From positions 1 to 54,141 of the forward strand of contig CAJUGG010000081.1 in assembly GCA_910585995.1 (NCBI GenBank): a stretch of DNA of 54,141 nucleotides, in the 5' to 3' direction. Below are positions 49,874 through 54,141 of the stretch, piece after piece. The notes under the pieces are model-generated. The model had not been told where the DNA came from, searched no databases, and was given only the letters and a program-made list of their open reading frames with translations. The DNA is from an uncultured Lachnospiraceae bacterium (lineage in GTDB: Bacteria > Bacillota > Clostridia > Lachnospirales > Lachnospiraceae). The position numbers and the translations under genes are program-made. Position 1 is the stretch's first letter, and each line of letters starts with the position of its first letter.

Positions 49874-50725
49874 ATGTACACAAGAAAGAAGATGGTAGTT
49901 GGTTTGTTTTTTCTGATTGTGATGTTGATGTCTGGCTGCTCTCCAGTGGCGCAGGCAGAGACGACGAAAGAGCAGGAAGAGACGCGAACCATCACTTCTG
50001 GCAATCGCTTGGAAGCGATTATGAAGTCTGGCAAGATCATGATCGGAATCTCGCCGGATTATGCCCCATTTGCATTTATGGCTAAAAAGAAAGATGAGTC
50101 CTTTTATGCCGGAGCGGATGTGGAGCTTGGCAATTATATTGCGGAGCAGTTGGGAGTGGAAGCTGAGTTTTGTGTGATGGAATTTGATGAGTGCCTGGAC
50201 GCAGTGTCTGAGGGAACTGTGGATCTGGTGCTTTTGGGTATGTTACAGGAAAAAGACCGTGAGGAGAAACTTGATTTTACCAAAGTGTACTATCGGCCGG
50301 GGACTCAGGTGATCCTGGTAAAAGAGCGGCAGGAGTCAAAACTTCGTTCTATAGAAGATTTTCAGGAAAAGACGCTGGCGGCACAGTATGGAAGCCTTCA
50401 GGCACAGATTGTGGTGGAACAGTTTCCGGAATCCTATCTCAATCTGACAGAGAATGTATCTGGTGCCGTACTGATGCTTCGGATGGGAACCGTGGATGGT
50501 GTCGTGCTAGAGGAGGCACTGGCGGGAGAAATGCTCAGAGAGTATCCGGAGCTGGCGCGCTCGGAGGTGGAGCTGTCTTATACGTCAAACGAGATTGCAG
50601 GCGGAGTGGTAAAAGGCGAGACAGAGCTTTTAGAGCAGGTCAATGCGATTATAGATTCTGTCACAGAACAGAATCTATATCTACACTGGCTGGATGAAGC
50701 GAATGAGCTGGCGGCTTCTCTATAA
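49874..50725 (+). CDS. Orphan amino-acid-type substrate-binding lipoprotein
   Basis: 283 residues. Signal peptide MYTRKKMVVGLFFLIVMLMSGC with a clear lipobox (LMSGC), then an SBP_bac_3 domain: IMIGISPDYAPFAFMAKK, DLVLLGMLQEKDREEKLDF, LAAQYGSLQAQ. Only about 20% of residues resemble the binding protein at 14487 by eye, so it is not a recent copy. No permease or ATPase gene accompanies it; it may lend itself to a transporter elsewhere. ATG 49874 is preferred because earlier in-frame codons run back into the tRNA. Confidence 0.88.
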   Translation: MYTRKKMVVGLFFLIVMLMSGCSPVAQAETTKEQEETRTITSGNRLEAIMKSGKIMIGISPDYAPFAFMAKKKDESFYAGADVELGNYIAEQLGVEAEFCVMEFDECLDAVSEGTVDLVLLGMLQEKDREEKLDFTKVYYRPGTQVILVKERQESKLRSIEDFQEKTLAAQYGSLQAQIVVEQFPESYLNLTENVSGAVLMLRMGTVDGVVLEEALAGEMLREYPELARSEVELSYTSNEIAGGVVKGETELLEQVNAIIDSVTEQNLYLHWLDEANELAASL

Positions 50726-51649
50726 TTACTGTTCGCTTAAGATCCCTACAGGGATATTGTTGAGCCAATCCGGCTGCTGATACTGGGTGATGATCTGGCG
50801 TATGGCATTCATAGAAGGAGTAAATACTTTGTCTTTGTGATAGACCAGGCTGAAAGAGCGTTCTAACTCGTCAGACTGCGGATTGAAGATATGGATCTGG
50901 CGGCTCCTGATATCGCGCTCTAACAGTCTGACAGAGACGACCGCCAGACACTGGTTATATAAGATGGCATTTCTAAAAGCATCGGGACAGGTGGCTTCCC
51001 AGGAGGTGTGGATATTCAGATTGTGCCGTTTGATAAACTTGTCAAACAGTGCCCGTGTACCGCTGCCAGGCTCCCGCATCACGAATTTTTGATCTTCTAG
51101 TTCTTTGACATGGACTCTGTCCCGCTTGGCAAAAGGATGATCCAAGCTGCAGCCTAAGACAAGAAAGTCCCGGATGCTGGGGATGATGATAAGATCCCGG
51201 TGATGGATCTCTCCTTCTACAATCGCGATATCCAGTTCGGATTTTAGCAGTTTTTCTTCTATCATATGGGTATTTCCGATAAAGGTATAAGTCTCGGTCT
51301 CTGGCAGGGCCTGCTGAAAATCATTCAGGACATTGGAGATTAAGCAGGAACCAATGGTGATGGTAGAGCCAATGCGGATGATGTCTTTTTGATGCCTTTT
51401 TTGCATATTTCGTTCTAACTGCTGAAATTGCCCCACGACTTGATAGGCATTGTTTAAAAGTTCCTGCCCGATGGGGGTGATATACAGGCGTCTGGAGAGG
51501 CGGTCGAAAAGGCGGGTATCATAATATTCCTCTAATTCCCGGATCGCCTGGCTGATCGTGGGCTGGGAGAGAAAAAGCTGTCTTGCTGCTGTATTCATAG
51601 AACCACATTCTGCGACAGTGATAAAGATTTTTAGATGTCGTATGGTCAT
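50726..51649 (-). CDS. LysR-family transcriptional regulator
   Basis: 307 residues. Helix-turn-helix at ~3-60 (FITVAECGSMNTAARQLFLSQPTISQAIRELE region) and a LysR substrate-binding domain at ~90-295 (MREPGSGTRALFDKF is the effector-site block). Resembles CysL/CysB-type regulators that respond to sulfur or nitrogen metabolites. Divergent from the sulfite reductase gene at 51839, its probable target. AAAGGAG before the start. Its stop directly abuts the stop of the lipoprotein gene. Confidence 0.9.
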   Translation of the reverse strand: MTIRHLKIFITVAECGSMNTAARQLFLSQPTISQAIRELEEYYDTRLFDRLSRRLYITPIGQELLNNAYQVVGQFQQLERNMQKRHQKDIIRIGSTITIGSCLISNVLNDFQQALPETETYTFIGNTHMIEEKLLKSELDIAIVEGEIHHRDLIIIPSIRDFLVLGCSLDHPFAKRDRVHVKELEDQKFVMREPGSGTRALFDKFIKRHNLNIHTSWEATCPDAFRNAILYNQCLAVVSVRLLERDIRSRQIHIFNPQSDELERSFSLVYHKDKVFTPSMNAIRQIITQYQQPDWLNNIPVGILSEQ

Positions 51650-51688
51650 TCGTTCAGTCTCCTTTGTCTATAGATTTTACCTATCAAT

Positions 51689-51735
51689 ATGATAGAATAA
51701 TATCATTTTTCAGAATGGGAAACAAGTGCTATAAT
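51689..51735 (+). promoter_or_regulatory. LysR box and promoter of the sulfite reductase gene
   Basis: ATGATA (51689-51694) and TATCAT (51701-51706) form an inverted repeat of the T-N11-A kind recognised by LysR proteins. It is directly followed by a weak -35 (TTTTCA, 51707-51712), 17 bp and TATAAT (51730-51735). A weak -35 touching an activator site is the standard layout of a LysR-activated promoter. Confidence 0.65.
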
Positions 51736-51786
51736 ACTAATTATGCAGAAAAACCGGGACAGAAAAGTAACTAAGAACCCATAAAC

Positions 51787-51812
51787 AGATTGCCAGTACA
51801 ATCCGGCAATCT
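51787..51812 (+). other. Leader hairpin of the sulfite reductase gene
   Basis: AGATTGCC (51787-51794) pairs with GGCAATCT (51805-51812) around a 10-nt loop, ending about 15 nt before the ribosome-binding site AAGGAGAG. No T-run, so not a terminator; could modulate translation or stability. Confidence 0.35.
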
Positions 51813-51838
51813 AGTAAAAAGATAAGGAGAGAATAAGA

Positions 51839-52768
51839 ATGGCGCCATTAAGTGTAAGTGCAGCAGATGAAAAAAGAGTCAAAGGCATGGGGTTTTTGAA
51901 CAACAGGGGAACCGATAATTTTAACGGGCGCATCATCACGGTAAACGGCAAGATCACCGCTGCACAGCAGAGATGTATCGCAGAGGCAGCTGAGAGATTC
52001 GGCAGCGGCGAAGTGGCCTTTACGACCCGTATGACCATCGAAGTACCAGGGATTCCCTATGATAAGATCGAGGAATTTCAACAGTTTATCGCCAAAGAAG
52101 GCTTAGTCACAGGAGGAACCGGAGCAAAGGTGCGTCCAGTGGTATCTTGTAAGGGTACAACCTGTCAGTATGGCCTTTTGGATTCTTTTGCATTGGCAAG
52201 AGAGATTCATGAAAGATTTTACGAGGGATACCGTCAGGTCGCGCTTCCTCACAAATTTAAGATCGCCGTGGGCGGATGTCCCAATAACTGTGTAAAACCT
52301 GATCTGAATGATTTGGGAATTATTGGTCAGTTGATCCCCAATTTTGATAAAGACACCTGCAAAGGCTGCAAAAAATGCGCCATTGAGAAGAACTGTCCAG
52401 TCAAAGCGGCCAAAGTGGTGGACGGCGTATTGCAGATAGATCCTGCTATCTGTAATCACTGTGGACGTTGTGTGGAAAAATGTCCGTTTGATGCTATTAA
52501 AGATGGCACTTATGGATACAAGATCTATATCGGTGGACGCTGGGGCAAACAAGTGGCACAGGGGCGTACCCTTCGTAAAGTCTTTACAGATAAAGAAGAG
52601 GCATTGTCCGTGATTGAGAAGACGATCTTGCTGTTTAAAGAACAGGGGAAAGCCGGAGAGCGCCTGTCACAGACTATTGAGCGTCTGGGATTTGAAAATG
52701 TGGAAGCACAGCTTTTGTCAGATGAGATCCTGAGCAGAAAGGAAGAGATTCTGGCAGCATCCATATAA
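51839..52768 (+). CDS. Siroheme [4Fe-4S] sulfite reductase with ferredoxin domain (AsrC-like)
   Basis: 309 residues. N-terminal NIR_SIR ferredoxin-like half (~10-85, FTTRMTIEVPGI), then the siroheme/4Fe-4S site with cysteines in SCKGTTCQYG and GGCPNNCVKPD, then an inserted two-cluster ferredoxin (~175-225): CKGCKKCAIEKNCP, with a wider last gap (x5) than usual, and CNHCGRCVEKCPF. This layout matches single-subunit anaerobic sulfite reductases (AsrC type), which reduce sulfite to sulfide. The AsrA and AsrB electron partners are not adjacent, so ferredoxin or another donor is implied. AAGGAGAG before the start. Likely controlled by the divergent LysR protein. Confidence 0.87.
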   Translation: MAPLSVSAADEKRVKGMGFLNNRGTDNFNGRIITVNGKITAAQQRCIAEAAERFGSGEVAFTTRMTIEVPGIPYDKIEEFQQFIAKEGLVTGGTGAKVRPVVSCKGTTCQYGLLDSFALAREIHERFYEGYRQVALPHKFKIAVGGCPNNCVKPDLNDLGIIGQLIPNFDKDTCKGCKKCAIEKNCPVKAAKVVDGVLQIDPAICNHCGRCVEKCPFDAIKDGTYGYKIYIGGRWGKQVAQGRTLRKVFTDKEEALSVIEKTILLFKEQGKAGERLSQTIERLGFENVEAQLLSDEILSRKEEILAASI

Positions 52769-52827
52769 TCATTAGAGAATTAGTCTAAATAAGGAAAGCT
52801 TTTACAGAAAAATAAGGATAAGCCTTG

Positions 52828-52864
52828 AAATGACCAGCTAAAACATAGTGGCTGGTCATTTTTA
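52828..52864 (+). terminator. Terminator after the sulfite reductase gene
   Basis: AAATGACCAGC (52828-52838) and GCTGGTCATTT (52851-52861) form an 11-bp stem with a 12-nt loop, running into TTTTTAT. Strong intrinsic terminator. Confidence 0.9.
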
Positions 52865-53004
52865 TGCTGAAAATCAGCGGCATTTGTAAGGCAGAACGGG
52901 GCAAATCGAGGCAATAAAACCGATCAATCAGAAAAATGAAGATATTTTACAAGCCGCAGGAAAAAATAAAAGGTAAAATGGCTCTTGACAAGGAGGAAAT
53001 CCAT

Positions 53005-53703
53005 GTGAAAAAAGAAATAAGGACCGTGGTATATGATGAATTGAGGATGGAAGCATACCGCTTTGAGGGGATTGTGCAGCCGTTTCCAAGTCATTTTCAT
53101 GAGCATTATGTCATAGGGTTTGTGGAGAAAGGGGAGCGTGTACTTTCCTGCAGGGACAGAAAATATGCTATAGAGGAAGGAAACATTGTGCTTTTCAATC
53201 CGGGTGACAGCCATGCCTGTGCGCAGAGTGATGAAGGGACAGGGGAGTTCAAGAAAGAGGAAACTTTGCTGTTTCTGCTTTCGTACCTCATTCAGAATTA
53301 TGGGAAGCCTTTTAAAAGCTGTATCCCGGAATGTAGGCAGGAGATCGAGAAAGCCTGTGCATATATGACAGAGCATTTTACGGAACGTATTTGTTTAGAC
53401 CAGATTTGCCGTCATGCCGGGCTTAGCAAATCAACGCTGCTGCGGGCCTTTACGAAAGAAAAAGGAGTCACGCCGTACCGATATCTTGAGACAGTCCGCA
53501 TCAATGAGGCAAAAAGGCTGTTATCGGAAAGTGTGCCACCTATGGAGGCAGCCATAAGGACAGGGTTTTCAGACCAGAGCCATTTTACAAATTATTTCAA
53601 TCAGTTCATAGGGCTTGCGCCGGGTACTTACCGTGAAATATTCTCGGAAAAAGAAGGGGATGGTGTGCAACATAGAGTATTTTCAAAGTTAATAGTTAAA
53701 TAG
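53005..53703 (+). CDS. AraC-family regulator with a shortened sensor domain
   Basis: 232 residues. The N-terminus begins a cupin (FPSHFHEHYVIGFVEKGERV, then GNIVLFNPGDSHACAQSDEGT), but after about residue 82 it jumps straight to EFKKEETLLFLLSYLIQ, the segment that normally precedes the DNA-binding part. Related regulators have some 55-60 more residues here, so an in-frame deletion is likely. The two HTH motifs (~130-225; LDQICRHAGLSKSTLLRAFTKE, MEAAIRTGFSDQSHFTNYF) are intact. GTG 53005 behind AAGGAGG is taken. It may bind DNA without effector control. Confidence 0.8.
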   Translation: MKKEIRTVVYDELRMEAYRFEGIVQPFPSHFHEHYVIGFVEKGERVLSCRDRKYAIEEGNIVLFNPGDSHACAQSDEGTGEFKKEETLLFLLSYLIQNYGKPFKSCIPECRQEIEKACAYMTEHFTERICLDQICRHAGLSKSTLLRAFTKEKGVTPYRYLETVRINEAKRLLSESVPPMEAAIRTGFSDQSHFTNYFNQFIGLAPGTYREIFSEKEGDGVQHRVFSKLIVK

Positions 53704-53833
53704 TATCCATCAAAAACGGAGTTTATTAAGATATCGGTAGATAAAGGGTGGCCATTTACCAGTTTTTTTATAAGCGTGTATTGACTGATATTTTTTCTTG
53801 TAATGTTTTCCAGAGCGGTTTAAAAGTAATCAT
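53704..53833 (-). pseudogene. Frameshifted relic of a small XRE-type HTH gene
   Basis: On the minus strand GAGGTGAT then ATG at 53833 starts MITFKPLWKTLQEK, the typical opening of small HTH_26/XRE-type regulators. The frame then goes off (ISVNTRL, stop at 53770-53768). Shifting by one base at an A-run (six A, seven expected) restores NISQYTLIKK and an open frame continuing LVNGHPLSTDILINS, which only partly follows the family. So a one-base loss plus further decay. Ribosome-binding site still present. Confidence 0.6.
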
Positions 53834-53878
53834 TTGCATCACCTCAATAAAAATAATAATAGGTAGCTAAAAATTTAC

Positions 53879-53900
53879 TATAGCCGAAAATAAGGCTATA
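53879..53900. other. Small hairpin in the AraC-MerR gap
   Basis: TATAGCC (53879-53885) and GGCTATA (53894-53900) form a 7-bp stem with an 8-nt AT-rich loop. On the minus strand it is followed by GTAAATTTTTAG, weakly terminator-like. The rest of 53704-54002 is AT-rich, with the relic above and the MerR promoter. Confidence 0.3.
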
Positions 53901-53941
53901 AAGATAAAATGCAATTATTCAAAAATATTTGAAATTACCTA

Positions 53942-53972
53942 TTGACTCTCACGGAACGTCATAGGTTAGAGT
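53942..53972 (+). promoter_or_regulatory. MerR-type promoter with 19-bp spacer
   Basis: TTGACT (53942-53947) and TAGAGT (53967-53972) are separated by 19 bp, the long spacing typical of promoters that MerR proteins twist into activity. The spacer holds a short dyad ACG-GAA-CGT (53951-53959). It drives the merR gene that follows 30 nt downstream, suggesting autoregulation. Confidence 0.6.
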
Positions 53973-54002
53973 GGAACTATCAAGAACAGGAGGCCGATAG
54001 CT

Positions 54003-54141
54003 ATGAGGACAGTAAAAGAGGTATCAAATATAACAGGTATCAGCGTGCGCACGCTCCACTATTATGATGAAATCGGACTGTTAAAGCCGACTGGCAAAAG
54101 TGAAGCGGGATACCGGCTTTATGACGATAAAGCACTGGAAA
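54003..54141 (+). CDS. MerR-family regulator (5' part, cut by the window end)
   Basis: First 46 codons only. TVKEVSNITGISVRTLHYYD is the MerR helix-turn-helix, EIGLLKPTGKSEAGYRLYDD the first wing, typical of the TipA/BltR-like group whose C-terminal part senses drugs or other ligands. GGAGG lies about 10 nt before the ATG. Effector domain unseen. Confidence 0.9.
   Translation, partial: MRTVKEVSNITGISVRTLHYYDEIGLLKPTGKSEAGYRLYDDKALE

Overview
The window looks like chromosome of a gut-type Firmicute, most likely a Lachnospiraceae (Clostridia). The signs are purine-rich Shine-Dalgarno sequences before nearly every gene, tightly overlapping operons, gram-positive lipoproteins, a TagF-like polyol-phosphate transferase, class 1B dihydroorotate dehydrogenase (pyrD with pyrK), a clpC-radA pair, and small families typical of that group (DUF2304, a DUF6142-like protein). 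There is no sign of a prophage, insertion sequence, CRISPR array or plasmid. The genus cannot be fixed from the sequence alone.

Layout. 0-1 kb: cbiK, a cobalt chelatase. 1.1-10.5 kb: a ten-gene cation/proton antiporter operon whose gene order copies the membrane half of archaeal Mbh/Mrp complexes (E-F-G-MbhD-MbhE/B-C-D), followed by three more antiporter-type subunits in place of a hydrogenase; a MATE exporter follows. 11.9-13.6 kb, minus strand: a metallo-beta-lactamase-fold protein and endonuclease III, with a relic of a KdpE-like response regulator between them. 13.7-16.8 kb: a cytidylate-kinase-like protein and a complete polar amino-acid ABC importer. 17-20.3 kb: an alpha-amylase-family enzyme and glycogen branching enzyme. 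20.3-31.9 kb: a surface-glycan cluster with a fucosyltransferase-like enzyme, four other nucleotide-sugar-type glycosyltransferases, DUF2304, an internally duplicated GT-C-like membrane protein, three acyltransferase-3 proteins and a TagF-like transferase. 32.1-35.6 kb: pyrF-pyrK-pyrD-pyrE plus an unannotated 51-residue membrane protein. 35.7-39.6 kb: VanZ-like, DUF6142-like, an M29 aminopeptidase and two GNAT acetyltransferases. 39.9-43.5 kb: purE-purM-purN-purD. 43.6-45.3 kb: a cohesin-like membrane-anchored protein followed by a 327-bp GC-rich palindrome. 45.5-49.7 kb: gntR-clpC-radA. 49.7 kb: tRNA-Trp. 49.9-52.8 kb: an orphan solute-binding lipoprotein, a LysR regulator and a divergent siroheme sulfite reductase. 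53-54.1 kb: a shortened AraC regulator, a frameshifted small HTH relic and the start of a MerR gene.

The two most interesting signals are not protein genes. First, two tandem ~103-nt RNA-like elements lie directly before pyrF, and a diverged third copy lies directly before purM. They share an apical loop (ACACRAAGWG), a 3' bulge (CAGATA/AGATAAG then GGG) and a tail (GCGGAACTT) running into the ribosome-binding site, while their stems differ by paired changes. This looks like a cis-regulatory RNA on nucleotide-synthesis genes that I do not recognise. Second, the palindrome at 44969-45295 would fold into a single giant hairpin with arms of about 150 nt.

Metabolically the window supports de novo pyrimidine and purine synthesis, glycogen metabolism, sulfite reduction, amino-acid uptake, ion homeostasis and decoration of the cell surface.
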